From: Bacillus sp. Marseille-P3661 | GTDB lineage: Bacteria; Bacillota; Bacilli; Bacillales; Bacillaceae_J | Length of the DNA: 64,000 bases | NCBI RefSeq assembly: GCF_900240995.1 | Contig: NZ_LT965953.1 | Location: 703,303-767,302, forward strand | Direction of reading: 5' to 3' | Program-made: the position numbers and the translations under genes | The notes under the pieces: generated by a model | Seen by the model: only the letters and a program-made list of their open reading frames with translations | Told to the model about the DNA's origin: nothing | Databases searched by the model: none | Shown: positions 8,363 to 18,097 of the stretch, piece by piece | Layout: the number at the start of each line of letters is the position of its first letter | How positions within the stretch are numbered: position 1 is the stretch's first letter

Positions 8363-9738
8363 GTGTAAAAAAACTTTGGGGTGGACGTTTTCAGAAAACC
8401 GCAGAGGAGTGGGTCGATGACTTTGGTGCATCGATCCACTTTGATAAACAGCTTGTTGAGGAAGATATTCAAGGTAGCTTAGCGCATGTTACAATGCTTG
8501 GCAAATGCGGCATCTTAACAGAAACAGAAACAACCCAAATTAAAGATGGTCTACAAACTTTATTAGATAAAGCAAAAAATGGTGAATTGGAATTTTCTGT
8601 CCAGTTTGAGGACATTCATTTAAATATTGAGAAGCAATTGATTGATTTGATCGGACCAGTGGGTGGCAAGCTACATACAGGCCGTAGTCGAAATGATCAA
8701 GTTGCAACTGATATGCATCTTTATCTTAACAAACAAGTAAAAGAAATCATGGAAGGAATACGCTCATTACAGCAGGCCTTAGTGAAACAAGCAGAACAAC
8801 ATGTAGAGACGATCATTCCTGGGTATACTCATTTACAAAGAGCACAACCGGTTTCGTTCGCACACCACCTACTTGCTTATTTTTGGATGCTTGAGCGTGA
8901 TTTCCAGAGAATGAATGAATCACTGAAAAGAATTAACGTATCACCACTTGGTGCAGGTGCTCTTGCAGGGACTACATTCCCTATTGATCGCGAATATACA
9001 GCAGAGTTATTAGGTTTCGAAGGTGTATATCATAATAGTTTAGATGCGGTTAGTGACCGTGATTTCATTATTGAGTTTTTAAGCAATTCATCAATGGTTA
9101 TGATGCACTTGTCTCGTTTTTGCGAAGAATTAATTCTATGGTCAACATCTGAATTTAATTTTGTTGAAATTGATGATACATTTGCTACTGGAAGTAGTAT
9201 AATGCCACAAAAGAAAAATCCTGATATGGCGGAGTTAATTCGTGGTAAAACGGGTAGAGTATATGGAGCGTTATTTGGATTACTCACAGTAATGAAAGGA
9301 ACACCACTTGCCTATAATAAAGATTTCCAAGAAGATAAAGAAGGCATGTTTGACGCTGTAAAAACAGTGAAGGGTTCTTTAGAAATTTTTGCAGGTATGA
9401 TTGACAGTTTAAAGGTAAAAACAGATGTCCTTGAGAAAACTGTAAAAGCAGATTTCTCAAATGCAACTGAGCTTGCAGATTACCTTGCGACAAAAGGGAT
9501 GCCATTCCGTGATGCGCATGAGGTAGTTGGAAAACTAGTGTTCACCTGTATTCAAAAGGGAATATATTTACTTGACTTAAAAATGGACGAGTACAAAGAG
9601 GCATCATCGTTATTCGAAGATGACATTTATGAAGTACTTCGACCGAAAACTGTTGTAGCTCGTCGAAACAGTATAGGTGGTACAGGCTTTGAGCAGGTAA
9701 AGCAGGCTTTATTAAAAGCAAAGGAAATAGTTGGATAA
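8359..9738 (+). CDS. argH: Argininosuccinate lyase
   Basis: ArgH splits argininosuccinate into arginine and fumarate. The 459-residue protein starts [11 protein letters not shown] and carries [13 protein letters not shown] around residue 110 and the superfamily signature [12 protein letters not shown] near residue 278. The GTG at 8359 was chosen because it matches the family N-terminus and overlaps the argG stop by four bases, with GAAGGTG just upstream. The reading frame stays open 57 bases further upstream, but that part overlaps argG and is not conserved-looking. Confidence 0.97.
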   Translation: MSVKKLWGGRFQKTAEEWVDDFGASIHFDKQLVEEDIQGSLAHVTMLGKCGILTETETTQIKDGLQTLLDKAKNGELEFSVQFEDIHLNIEKQLIDLIGPVGGKLHTGRSRNDQVATDMHLYLNKQVKEIMEGIRSLQQALVKQAEQHVETIIPGYTHLQRAQPVSFAHHLLAYFWMLERDFQRMNESLKRINVSPLGAGALAGTTFPIDREYTAELLGFEGVYHNSLDAVSDRDFIIEFLSNSSMVMMHLSRFCEELILWSTSEFNFVEIDDTFATGSSIMPQKKNPDMAELIRGKTGRVYGALFGLLTVMKGTPLAYNKDFQEDKEGMFDAVKTVKGSLEIFAGMIDSLKVKTDVLEKTVKADFSNATELADYLATKGMPFRDAHEVVGKLVFTCIQKGIYLLDLKMDEYKEASSLFEDDIYEVLRPKTVVARRNSIGGTGFEQVKQALLKAKEIVG

Positions 9739-9771
9739 TCATAAGGTAATAATTTATTTTGGATAACAAGC

Positions 9772-9818
9772 TAGCACACAGGTCATTGTTAAGGAACATG
9801 ATCTAGTGTGCTTTTTTG
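9772..9818 (+). terminator. Terminator after argH
   Basis: AGCACAC (9773-9779) pairs with GTGTGCT (9806-9812), with further imperfect pairing inside (GGTCATTGTT/AACATGATC), followed by six Ts. Confidence 0.85.
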
Positions 9819-10019
9819 TTATAACCAATGGATAAATACAAACATAATAGCGACATTTTAAGCAAGGAATGTGCTATCATAATATTTGAAATTGAAATTC
9901 ACTACATAAAAAATTGTAAAAAAGGTTCTTGGATCAAAACAATAGATATTTATCATTGACTCTATTTATTAATTTATTTATAAATAAACAAAGTAAGTTC
10001 ATTAATTGGAGTGGAATTT

Positions 10020-11480
10020 GTGAAATACACAGGAAGATTTTTCATCTTATTATTTTCCATTAGTATTTCTGTTATTGAAACGTTTTTTGAAGAAATTACG
10101 ATGTTGTCAATCGCAGAGGCGTTTTTTTTTGCTACGTGTGCTTTTTTAGTAGGTTGGACACTTGATAAATCCAACTTTTATCGTAAACAAGCAGAATTAA
10201 GTGAAAAACATAATAGAGACTTAATAGAGTCTTCACCAGAACCGATTTTAGTTTACCAAAATGATGAGATTGTATTTGTAAATGATAAATTACTGAAACT
10301 AGTTCAGAGAAATGCTCAAGATATTATTGGGAAATCAATTTTTGATTTTCTGCTGCCTGATTATCATCCTCTAGTAAAGAGACGTATGAAGGAATTGAAT
10401 AATCGTAAACAAACCGTTGATCGAATTGAATTAAAGATAGCTGTAGGCTCAAATCGGGTAATGGATATCGAAGTTTCTTCAGCTTATATTACTTATAATA
10501 ACAAACCTTCTATAGAAGTTTTTTTAAGAGACGTAACGGGCAGAAAAATACTTGAAGATAAGTTAAGAAGAAATGAGGAGCTTTATCGATTTATCACAGA
10601 GAATTCAACAGATATCATTTCATATTTAAAACCCAATGGTATGTATGAGTATATCTCACCATCTTGTAATCAATTTTTGGGGTATAAACAAGAAGAAATA
10701 ATTGGCACAGGAATTATTAGGTATTTGCATCCTGAAGAATCCAAAAGAATTCTTCAGCTTATAATAAATGCAGAATCAAGCCTCGATTTTGTTTCATTCT
10801 CACACCGATTAAGAAAAAAAGATCACTCATATATTTGGCTAGAAACCAATGTTAGAGCAATCAGACATTCTAATAAAAGATTGGAAGGGATTGTGTCTGT
10901 ATCAAGGGATATAAGTGAGCGTATTCAAAAGGAAAAAGAACTTGAAAAAACGAATGAAATGTTACTCTATCTATCAAAAATGGATGGTTTAACAAGCATT
11001 CCAAACCGTCGGTTTTTTGAGGAAAAGCTACAAGAAGAATGGTTTAGAACAATGCGTCATTCAACCTCATTATCTGCAATGATGATTGATATTGATTATT
11101 TCAAAAAATATAATGATCATTATGGTCACCAAGCGGGTGATACATGTATTAAGCTAATTGCCAACGTTTTAAAATCAACTTTAAAGAGGCCAGGCGATTT
11201 TGTTGCAAGATATGGTGGTGAAGAGTTTGTCGTATTATTACCAGAAACAGGCCATCAAGGTACGGCATATTTAGGTGAGCTATTTTTAACGAATATTAGA
11301 GACCTCGAATTAATAAATGATGTTTCAGAAATTGGAAATTATATAACAGTTAGTATTGGTTGTGCTACCTTAATACCAACCGATCAACATAAACCAGAAG
11401 AGTTAATTAAACTAGCAGATCAGGCATTATATGTAGCCAAAAAGAAGGGCCGGAATCAGGTTGTTAGTAGTAATCATTAA
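10020..11480 (+). CDS. Membrane-associated PAS-PAS-GGDEF diguanylate cyclase
   Basis: The 486-residue protein starts with two short hydrophobic segments (about residues 4-20 and 30-50). Two PAS domains follow at roughly 65-175 and 185-305; the second ends with a PAC-like VSRDISER. The GGDEF domain spans about 320-485. The catalytic GGEEF motif (near 399-403) is intact, and RPGD five residues before it forms an apparent I-site for c-di-GMP feedback. DxDxFKxxND and the GDxxL-like (here GDTCI) region are also present. No EAL domain is attached. The GTG at 10020 has GGAG eight bases upstream; the GTG at 10011 overlaps that site. It is monocistronic. Confidence 0.88.
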   Translation: MKYTGRFFILLFSISISVIETFFEEITMLSIAEAFFFATCAFLVGWTLDKSNFYRKQAELSEKHNRDLIESSPEPILVYQNDEIVFVNDKLLKLVQRNAQDIIGKSIFDFLLPDYHPLVKRRMKELNNRKQTVDRIELKIAVGSNRVMDIEVSSAYITYNNKPSIEVFLRDVTGRKILEDKLRRNEELYRFITENSTDIISYLKPNGMYEYISPSCNQFLGYKQEEIIGTGIIRYLHPEESKRILQLIINAESSLDFVSFSHRLRKKDHSYIWLETNVRAIRHSNKRLEGIVSVSRDISERIQKEKELEKTNEMLLYLSKMDGLTSIPNRRFFEEKLQEEWFRTMRHSTSLSAMMIDIDYFKKYNDHYGHQAGDTCIKLIANVLKSTLKRPGDFVARYGGEEFVVLLPETGHQGTAYLGELFLTNIRDLELINDVSEIGNYITVSIGCATLIPTDQHKPEELIKLADQALYVAKKKGRNQVVSSNH

Positions 11481-11799
11481 ATAAGCAAACCCTCTGAGTT
11501 AGAAAGGATTACTTCGGACGTATTTTTTTATATCAATATGACTCGTAATATGATTATTACCTTTTTTCATGATGCTATATGAGTAATTGGCTTTTTATTT
11601 TTATTAAGTAAGACTTTTACTGATAGAATTTTGTTTATCGGATCAAAGGTCATAGGGACGATAGCCTTAGCTATCTTACTGGTTTTTGCGATCTTAACAA
11701 ATTGGTAGCACGGTAGATTACTAACTTCTTAAGTTTAAATGTTCTAAAAAAGGCTTGGAGCATAGACCAAGCCTTAACTATTTTTATTAGTTATTTATC
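11481..11799. other. Intergenic region, no confident gene
   Basis: This AT-rich spacer lies between the cyclase and the convergent stress-protein gene. An ATG at 11579 gives ten codons. A different frame ending at 11708 encodes a single hydrophobic helix (SKVIGTIALAILLVFAIL) without a start or ribosome binding site. This may be a decayed small membrane-protein gene. The right end holds the minus-strand terminator listed separately. Confidence 0.4.
11744..11775 (-). terminator. Terminator of the universal stress protein gene
   Basis: On the minus strand AAGGCTTGG pairs perfectly with CCAAGCCTT, followed by a T run. It lies 25 bases past the stop codon of the uspA-like gene. Confidence 0.85.
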
Positions 11800-12252
11800 T
11801 TAGTTTTCTTCAAACTCTCTCCGAACGACTAGAACGTCGCATTTTGCATAGCGAGTAATATGTTCGGAAACACTACCTATGAAGAATCGCTCTACTGCAT
11901 TTAACCCTGTGGCACCACAGATAATTAAGTCTACTTCAAAGGAAGGAGCCATTTCCTTAGCAATTTTCACTTTAGGAGAGCCGTATTCAACTATTACATC
12001 AACATTGGTTAAACCTTTTTCGATTGCTTCTTTTTTATGGTCTTCTACTAATTCATTTGCAAAACGTTCTGCTCTTTCAGCAATAGAACGATCATACGCT
12101 TCAACTGTTGCGAAAGAACGTGTATCTACAATATGTGCAATGATTAGTTTAGATTCATTTCTTTTTGCGATTGTAACAGCTTTATGAAATGCTCTTTCAG
12201 ACTCTTTTGATCCATCAATAGCAACCAATATATTTTTATAATTTAGGCTCAT
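11800..12252 (-). CDS. Universal stress protein (UspA family)
   Basis: This 150-residue single-domain Usp protein starts MSLNYKNILVAIDGS, the classical first strand and acidic residue. It ends with the ATP-binding signature G-x2-G-x9-GS: GATG at 113-116 and GS at 126-127. It is therefore of the nucleotide-binding Usp class and not the ATP-free UspA class. The ATG follows GGGAGGAAT on the minus strand. Such proteins act in the cytoplasm during starvation or oxidative and energy stress. The exact orthologue is not resolved. Confidence 0.9.
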   Translation of the reverse strand: MSLNYKNILVAIDGSKESERAFHKAVTIAKRNESKLIIAHIVDTRSFATVEAYDRSIAERAERFANELVEDHKKEAIEKGLTNVDVIVEYGSPKVKIAKEMAPSFEVDLIICGATGLNAVERFFIGSVSEHITRYAKCDVLVVRREFEEN

Positions 12253-12366
12253 AAATAATTCCTCCCGGAAAATTTAATCTTTCTATACTTAAAGTATACA
12301 TCAAAAAATTGACAGTAATTTTCTGAAATATGTTGATTTGGTGACAATTCCCATAAAGGTGGCGTA

Positions 12367-12510
12367 ATGATGGAAAAAGAAACTTATAGTAATATAGTAC
12401 ATATGGATCTAGTCGAAGATTTTGAAACGGTACGACTAATTGCAGAGGTTTATAATAATGGTGGCTATATTGACAGTTTACATGAAGAATGGTGCGGAAT
12501 AGAGACTTAA
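12367..12510 (+). CDS. Small hypothetical protein, 47 aa
   Basis: A 47-codon frame begins ATG ATG about four bases after AAAGGTGG and ends at TAA before a good terminator. It is acidic (about ten Asp/Glu), with DFETVRLIAEVYNNGGYIDS in the middle and HEEWCGIE at the C-terminus. I do not recognise it. A ribosome binding site, an immediate terminator and a natural codon pattern make it a plausible real gene. It lies head to head with the stress-protein gene. Confidence 0.5.
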   Translation: MMEKETYSNIVHMDLVEDFETVRLIAEVYNNGGYIDSLHEEWCGIET

Positions 12511-12527
12511 ATATATAGAGTAAGGTT

Positions 12528-12558
12528 AGTTGGCATCAAAGAGATGTCAGCTTTTTTT
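12528..12558 (+). terminator. Terminator after the 47-aa ORF
   Basis: AGTTGGCATC (12527-12536) and GATGTCAGCT (12543-12552) pair with two wobbles, then seven Ts follow. Confidence 0.75.
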
Positions 12559-12615
12559 ATAATACCGAATATATTCTTCCTTTTCTTGGAACCCTAATTT
12601 CAGGAGGTGTGGTAT

Positions 12616-12981
12616 ATGTTTAAATTTTTACCTATTCTAATTATTTTGTTTTTAGCAATCCCATATGTAACCACTTCTGAAGTAGATATACTGAACTGTG
12701 CATCCTTTAAATTAACAATTAAGTCTAAAGGTGAAGAAATAGAATGGGAGTATGAAAATCCTGACGAATATGAAATTGAGATTGGTAACAATGTTATAAA
12801 AGATGAAAAAGCAAAAAAAGAGATCAATGCATTATTTAATGACTTGGCACTTACTAAACATACAGATGTTAATCAAGTTGTTGACGTGATGAAAAATCGA
12901 GGATTTAAAGATATCGATGAATTAGTAATTAAGGTGAAGTTTCATGATGAATATTTATGGACTTGGACATGGAATAAATAA
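12616..12981 (+). CDS. Hypothetical exported or membrane-anchored protein, 121 aa
   Basis: I do not recognise this protein. Residues 1-20 (MFKFLPILIILFLAIPYVTT) form a signal peptide or N-terminal anchor. The remaining ~100 residues are charged and probably extracytoplasmic, with alternating E/I/K strands (EEIEWEYENPDEYEIEIG) and a C-terminal aromatic cluster WTWTWNK. There is one Cys at about residue 28 but no lipobox. The ATG at 12616 lies eight bases after AGGAGG; a GTG at 12607 overlaps that site. The gene is single, between two terminator/promoter regions upstream of ald. Confidence 0.6.
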   Translation: MFKFLPILIILFLAIPYVTTSEVDILNCASFKLTIKSKGEEIEWEYENPDEYEIEIGNNVIKDEKAKKEINALFNDLALTKHTDVNQVVDVMKNRGFKDIDELVIKVKFHDEYLWTWTWNK

Positions 12982-13096
12982 GTATTTTAGTTTTTTAATA
13001 TGGATCAGGAATGTTATGAATGAAATTTGTACTGCTCACATTAAATTAGGTTTAACCGTAAGATTAGTTATGAATACAGTATAGTAAGGAATAGTT

Positions 13097-13155
13097 TATA
13101 CCTGTTGGACGTCATATATGGACTAGTTTTAGTTATCTTTAAATGGACAGGTATA
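13097..13155 (+). promoter_or_regulatory. Inverted repeat upstream of ald, possible operator
   Basis: TATACCTGT (13097-13105) and ACAGGTATA (13147-13155) are perfect inverted 9-base arms. TGGAC occurs three times in the same interval (13106, 13119, 13144). The location 35-90 bases before ald fits a regulator site, but no regulator is identified. Confidence 0.35.
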
Positions 13156-13188
13156 AGAATCATCATTTAGTAATTTGGAGGAATTATC

Positions 13189-14307
13189 ATGCGGATTGGC
13201 GTACCTATGGAGATTAAGAATAATGAAAATAGGGTTGCGATGACTCCTGCAGGTGTACATCATTTAGTAAAACTAGGGCATGAGGTATACATCCAAAAAG
13301 ATGCTGGTGCTGGTTCAGGCTTCACAAATGAGCAGTACATAGAAACAGGTGCAAAGATTGTTGAAACTGCTGAAGATACCTGGTCTATGGATATGGTTAT
13401 GAAAGTAAAGGAGCCAATAGCTGAAGAATATAAATATTTTCGCCAGGAATTAATTCTGTTCACTTATTTGCATCTAGCCCCTGAACCCGTCTTAACAAAA
13501 GAACTATTGAAAAATAAGGTCGTTGCGATCGCTTATGAGACAGTAGAGTTACCTAATCATTCTTTACCGCTGCTTATTCCTATGAGTGAGGTTGCTGGGA
13601 GAATGGCGGCTCAAATCGGTGCTCAGTTTCTAGAAAAACCAAATGGGGGAAAAGGAATTCTATTAGCAGGTGTTCCAGGTGTACAGCCAGGAAAAGTGAC
13701 CATTATTGGCGGTGGAGTAGTGGGGACTAATGCAGCAAAAATTGCGGTTGGTCTAGGCGCAGATGTAACCATAATTGATTTAAATCCTGAACGGTTGCGT
13801 CAGTTAGATGATATATTTGGTTCGAGCGTCAAAACGCTTATTTCCAATCCATTTAATATAGCGGACTCAGTAAAACAATCGGATTTAGTAATTGGGGCTG
13901 TATTAATTCCAGGTGCTAAAGCCCCACGCTTAGTGAATGAAGAAATAGTGAAATCTATGACGCCTGGGTCTGTCATTGTTGATGTAGCAATTGATCAGGG
14001 TGGAATTTTCGAAACGGTTGATAGAATTACGACACATAGTAGTCCAACGTATGAGAAGTATGGAGTTGTTCACTATGCCGTGGCGAACATGCCAGGAGCT
14101 GTACCTAGAACGTCTACAATTGCCTTAACAAATGTAACAGTGCCATATGCTGTTCAAATTGCTAATAAAGGATATAAAAAAGCATGTTTGGAAAATGAAA
14201 CCTTACGAAAAGGTATTAATATATTAAACGGCTATGTCACACATGCAGCAGTGGCAAACGCACATGGCCTAGATTATTATGATGCAATACCATTGTTAAA
14301 TAGTTAA
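13189..14307 (+). CDS. ald: Alanine dehydrogenase
   Basis: Ald catalyses NAD-dependent oxidative deamination of L-alanine to pyruvate and is needed for alanine use and normal sporulation in Bacillus. The 372-residue protein begins [20 protein letters not shown], carries the substrate-binding lysine and histidine regions ([15 protein letters not shown]), and has a Rossmann motif [13 protein letters not shown] around residue 175. VDVAIDQGG and [16 protein letters not shown] are family hallmarks. The ATG follows GGAGGA. Length equals the family norm. Confidence 0.97.
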   Translation: MRIGVPMEIKNNENRVAMTPAGVHHLVKLGHEVYIQKDAGAGSGFTNEQYIETGAKIVETAEDTWSMDMVMKVKEPIAEEYKYFRQELILFTYLHLAPEPVLTKELLKNKVVAIAYETVELPNHSLPLLIPMSEVAGRMAAQIGAQFLEKPNGGKGILLAGVPGVQPGKVTIIGGGVVGTNAAKIAVGLGADVTIIDLNPERLRQLDDIFGSSVKTLISNPFNIADSVKQSDLVIGAVLIPGAKAPRLVNEEIVKSMTPGSVIVDVAIDQGGIFETVDRITTHSSPTYEKYGVVHYAVANMPGAVPRTSTIALTNVTVPYAVQIANKGYKKACLENETLRKGINILNGYVTHAAVANAHGLDYYDAIPLLNS

Positions 14308-14362
14308 TAATTATAGCTATAGCAAAATTAACCGACTTAAGAAAATTCAATTTAGGCGAATA

Positions 14363-14406
14363 GCCGAAGAAGGACACGCATAAAAGCTGATTGTGCTTTC
14401 TTCGGC
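14363..14406 (+). terminator. Stem-loop after ald
   Basis: GCCGAAGAA (14363-14371) pairs perfectly with TTCTTCGGC (14398-14406) around a long loop. There is no clean T run after it (GATTTAAT), so it may be a weak or Rho-independent-like end, or an RNA-stabilising hairpin. Confidence 0.5.
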
Positions 14407-14453
14407 GATTTAATATGGTTTTCGGAACTAATTATAAATCTATAATAATGAAG

Positions 14454-15554
14454 TTACTTTTTAATAACTTGTAACTCCTTTGGATATTTCGTTAATATTT
14501 CAACTCCATCTTTTGTGATATATAGATCATCTTCGATTCGAACTCCCCCTACAGCTGGTACATAAATACCTGGTTCTATCGTAAAAGTCATGCCATGTTG
14601 CAGTTTGCTAGTGTTTGTTGAATTCATTGAAGGGAATTCATGAACATCAATTCCGAGTCCATGACCAATACGATGGGTGAAGTAATCACCATATCCAGCC
14701 TTTTCAATGATACTTCGCGCGGTTGTATCAATTCTTCCGATCTCTTCTCCCGGTTTACAAATTTCAATGGCCGCTTGTTGAGATTTAAGGACAGTATCAT
14801 ATATTTCATGTTGTTTGTCAGAAATAGATTGATACGCAATTGTTCTTGTTATATCCGAGCAATAACCATCTAAAATGACACCTAGATCGAACAGAACAAG
14901 GTCTCCACTTTGAATTTTAGTTAGATCTGGTGTGCCATGTGGTGAAGCTGTTTTTGCTCCTGTCAGCACCATTGTTGCAAATGACATTTGTTGGACGCCC
15001 TTTTTCTTCAATTCAAACTCAATAGTTGCAACTATTTCTAGTTCAGATTTACCCTCGCTTATAGCGTTAACACCAACTTCAACACCAAAATCTGCAAGCT
15101 CAGCCGCTTTTCTTAAGATGGATAGCTCTTTCTCATCTTTTATTAATCGGAGTTGGTTTAAAAATGGCTCAACATTTGTGAAAGCTGTCGCAGGAAAATG
15201 TGACAGTAATTCTTCATAACGTTGAATGGAAAGGTGTCCTTTTTCAACCGCGATAGCATTTACGTCTATATTTCTCCTTTTAACAGCTTGCTGAATGAAC
15301 TCCCATGGATTATCAATATCGGAATACCCAACAATCTCATGTTTCCATCCTGATTCTTTAGCAGTATCGACTTCCATTTTAGGGCAGATTAAAAAAGGTT
15401 CGCTGTTAGAAAATACACCGATTCCTACAATCCGTTCATGTGGTGTTGTATAAAATTGACTTAAATAATAAATGTTTGGAGTTGATGTAATAAATGAAAA
15501 GCTAATATCTTCAGTTTTTAACCAGCTCATTAGTTTGGTAATACGTTGTTCCAT
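14454..15554 (-). CDS. M24 family Xaa-Pro dipeptidase/aminopeptidase
   Basis: The 366-residue protein has a creatinase-like N-terminal domain (1-125) and a pita-bread metallopeptidase domain. The five metal ligands are recognisable: Asp in VLFDLG, Asp in CSDITRT, His in RIGHGLGIDVHE, Glu in TIEPGIYV and Glu in GGVRIEDDL. It probably removes N-terminal residues before proline in the cytoplasm. The ATG is preceded on the minus strand by only a weak AGGATG site. Close paralogues (YqhT, YkvY types) cannot be told apart here, so no symbol is given. Confidence 0.88.
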   Translation of the reverse strand: MEQRITKLMSWLKTEDISFSFITSTPNIYYLSQFYTTPHERIVGIGVFSNSEPFLICPKMEVDTAKESGWKHEIVGYSDIDNPWEFIQQAVKRRNIDVNAIAVEKGHLSIQRYEELLSHFPATAFTNVEPFLNQLRLIKDEKELSILRKAAELADFGVEVGVNAISEGKSELEIVATIEFELKKKGVQQMSFATMVLTGAKTASPHGTPDLTKIQSGDLVLFDLGVILDGYCSDITRTIAYQSISDKQHEIYDTVLKSQQAAIEICKPGEEIGRIDTTARSIIEKAGYGDYFTHRIGHGLGIDVHEFPSMNSTNTSKLQHGMTFTIEPGIYVPAVGGVRIEDDLYITKDGVEILTKYPKELQVIKK

Positions 15555-15605
15555 AAATATAAGCTCACATCCTATTAAATTGATAACCTAACGTTGGTTC
15601 ACGAT

Positions 15606-15632
15606 CGTGATCAACAAAAAAAGTTGATCGCG
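15606..15632. other. Hairpin in the divergent peptidase/ytkL intergenic region
   Basis: CGTGATCAAC (15606-15615) pairs with GTTGATCGCG (15623-15632) around a seven-A loop, followed on the plus strand by TTGTTTTCT. It lies between divergent genes, where no terminator is expected. It could be an attenuator of ytkL or a relic. Confidence 0.4.
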
Positions 15633-15779
15633 TTGTTTTCTATTGTAATACAAATATTAACAAATCTTAGGGTATGAAGTAAATGGATTATCCCTAAAAT
15701 GAATGTTGTGAAGGAATTCAGAATAGTAATGTCGTACATATAGTTGAACGATTAAAAGCTGAAAAAGGAGGAAAATAAA

Positions 15780-16469
15780 ATGAAGGTATCATTTCATGGA
15801 CATGCTGCTGTAATAATTGAGACAGCAGACAAAAAAATCATTATTGACCCGTTTATTAATGGAAATAGTCTTAGTGACCTAAAGGTAGATGATCTAAAAG
15901 TAGATAATATTATTCTAACTCACGGACATGGTGACCATTTAGGCGATACAGTTGAAATAGCAAAAAGAAACGATGCCCTTGTAATAGCGCCTAATGAGTT
16001 AGCAGTTTACTTAGGCTGGCAAGGAATAAACGCGCACCCCATGCATATCGGCGGAGCACGTCAATTTGATTTTGGGAAGGTAAAGTTTACGCAAGCGTTC
16101 CATGGCTCATCGGTTATTGATGAAAATAATAAACAAATTGTTTATACCGGTATGCCTGCAGGCGTTTTAATCTCAAATGAAGGAAAAACCGTTTATCATG
16201 CTGGAGATACAGCTTTATTCTCGGATATGAAATTAATTGGTGAGCTTAATAATATAGATCTTGCTTTACTGCCAATTGGCGATAACTTTACAATGGGACC
16301 TGAGGATGCGGTCTTGGCCGCAAAATGGCTCAATGCAAAAACGGTCGTTCCTATCCATTTTGATACATTCCCAGTAATAAAGCAGGATGGACAACGTTTT
16401 ATTTCTAGCTTAAGTGAACATGGTATTAATGGTAAAATCCTAACTCCAGGAGAAACCATTGAGTTATAA
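15780..16469 (+). CDS. ytkL: UPF0173 metal-dependent hydrolase YtkL
   Basis: This 229-residue metallo-beta-lactamase-fold protein has a short N-terminal [10 protein letters not shown] and the metal-binding HGHGDH at residues 48-53. Downstream ligands include [14 protein letters not shown] with the bridging Asp, and [10 protein letters not shown]. Members of UPF0173 are cytoplasmic hydrolases of unknown substrate. The ATG follows AAAGGAGG. The order ytkL then ytoI matches B. subtilis. A terminator ends the unit. Confidence 0.9.
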   Translation: MKVSFHGHAAVIIETADKKIIIDPFINGNSLSDLKVDDLKVDNIILTHGHGDHLGDTVEIAKRNDALVIAPNELAVYLGWQGINAHPMHIGGARQFDFGKVKFTQAFHGSSVIDENNKQIVYTGMPAGVLISNEGKTVYHAGDTALFSDMKLIGELNNIDLALLPIGDNFTMGPEDAVLAAKWLNAKTVVPIHFDTFPVIKQDGQRFISSLSEHGINGKILTPGETIEL

Positions 16470-16484
16470 ATACTAAATAATTAG

Positions 16485-16518
16485 GATGCTCTAACTATAT
16501 GTTAGCGGCATCTTTTTT
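16485..16518 (+). terminator. Terminator after ytkL
   Basis: GATGC-CTAAC pairs with GTTAG-GCATC around TATAT, with one bulge on each side, followed by seven Ts. Confidence 0.8.
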
Positions 16519-16647
16519 TACAAATTCGTACTGTATTTTGTGTCAAAAACTCTACTTATACTGCGTTTGCATTGAAGTCGGAACTATCTAGAAGTATAAT
16601 TAAGAGATCAGTAGAACGTAATCGTCTGTAAATGGACGTTTGAAGGT

Positions 16648-17976
16648 ATGGTGAAAAAAGTGGCAACTAAGCATGAGCAAATATTACAGCATATAGAAAC
16701 TTTAGAGGTTGGCAGTAAGATATCAGTTCGACAAATTGCAAAAGATTTAACTGTAAGTGAAGGTACAGCTTACCGTGCAATTAAAGATGCGGAAAACAAA
16801 GGACTCGTTAGTACAATAGAGCGGGTTGGAACGATTCGAATTGAAAAAAAGAAAAAAGAAAATATCGAAAAATTAACATATGCAGAGATTGTTAATATTG
16901 TAGATGGACAAGTACTTGGTGGGAGGGAAGGTCTTCATAAGACTTTAAACCGTTTTGTAATTGGTGCCATGAAAGTTGAAGCAATGATGCGCTATACAGG
17001 AGCTGGCGATCTTTTGATTGTTGGAAACAGAACAAGAGCACATGTAGAAGCGCTTAAAGCGGGAGCTGCCGTATTGATTACCGGTGGTTTTGACACTGAG
17101 GAAAGCACGAAACAATTGGCAGATGATTATAAATTGCCCATCATCTCAACGAGCTATGATACTTTTACAGTAGCAACGATGATTAACAGAGCAATATATG
17201 ATCAGTTAATTAAAAAAGAGATCGTTGTTGTTGACGATATTCTAACATCTGTGGATCGTACGTTTTTTATGAAAACAACAGATCAAGTTGAAAATTGGTA
17301 CGAACTAAACCGTGAAACAGGCCATAGCCGTTATCCTGTTGTTGATGAGAACATGAAAGTTCATGGTATGGTGACATCAAAGGATGTATTAGGTGTAGAA
17401 CGTACAATCACCATTGATAAAGTAATGACAAAAAACCCTCTTACAGTTAATGCAAAGACATCTGTAGCCAATTCTGCTCATATAATGGTTTGGGAAGGGA
17501 TCGAGGTATTACCAGTTATTGATGATAGCAATCGTTTGCTGGGAATAATAAGTCGTCAGGATGTACTGAAGGCTTTACAGATGATTCAGAGACAACCACA
17601 GATTGGTGATACAATTGATGATATCGTAACTAATCAGTTTGCAGAAATTACTGAACATGGTAGTAAAGAAGAAGTATATGAGTGTAAAATAACGCCACAA
17701 ATGACAAATCATCTCGGTACGATTTCATACGGTGTTTTTACAACAATAGTGACAGAAGCAGGGAGCCGGGTACTTCGCAGCTATAAAAAAGGTGATCTTG
17801 TAATAGAAAATTTAACTATTTATTTTATTAAGCCCGTTCAAATTGAAACAACGTTATCCATTCATCCAAAGGTTTTAGAGGTAGGACGTAGGTTTGGTAA
17901 AGTAGATGTTGAAGTTTATAACGAAGGTCATTTAGTAGGTAAGGCTTTAATAATGGCACAGCTTATTGATCGTTAA
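16648..17976 (+). CDS. ytoI: HTH-DRTGG-CBS-hotdog regulator YtoI
   Basis: This 442-residue modular protein has a winged helix-turn-helix at about residues 10-60 (ISVRQIAKDLTVSEGTAYRA) and a DRTGG domain at 75-190. Two CBS domains follow at 200-310 (RYPVVDENMKVHGMVTSKDV; LPVIDDSNRLLGIISRQDV), then a hotdog thioesterase-like domain at 325-440. CBS domains usually bind adenine nucleotides. It is probably a transcription regulator, but target genes are unknown. The start is uncertain: ATG 16648, GTG 16651 and GTG 16660 are all in frame. GTG 16660 would give the ATKHEQIL N-terminus expected from homologues. Confidence 0.88.
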   Translation: MVKKVATKHEQILQHIETLEVGSKISVRQIAKDLTVSEGTAYRAIKDAENKGLVSTIERVGTIRIEKKKKENIEKLTYAEIVNIVDGQVLGGREGLHKTLNRFVIGAMKVEAMMRYTGAGDLLIVGNRTRAHVEALKAGAAVLITGGFDTEESTKQLADDYKLPIISTSYDTFTVATMINRAIYDQLIKKEIVVVDDILTSVDRTFFMKTTDQVENWYELNRETGHSRYPVVDENMKVHGMVTSKDVLGVERTITIDKVMTKNPLTVNAKTSVANSAHIMVWEGIEVLPVIDDSNRLLGIISRQDVLKALQMIQRQPQIGDTIDDIVTNQFAEITEHGSKEEVYECKITPQMTNHLGTISYGVFTTIVTEAGSRVLRSYKKGDLVIENLTIYFIKPVQIETTLSIHPKVLEVGRRFGKVDVEVYNEGHLVGKALIMAQLIDR

Positions 17977-18009
17977 CCAGTTTTAGGATATTAACTATCT
18001 CCTTTATAT

Positions 18010-18051
18010 AACAAAAGGTCATGCCGAAAAATAACGACATGACCTTTTGTT
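18010..18051. terminator. Bidirectional terminator between ytoI and ytpI
   Basis: AACAAAAGGTCATG (18010-18023) and CATGACCTTTTGTT (18038-18051) are perfect 14-base arms between two convergent genes. The A/T-rich arm ends serve as the U-rich tract in either direction. Confidence 0.8.
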
Positions 18052-18097
18052 AACAATAAGAATAAATATCTACACATGCTTGTCTAGCGTTGCTTTT

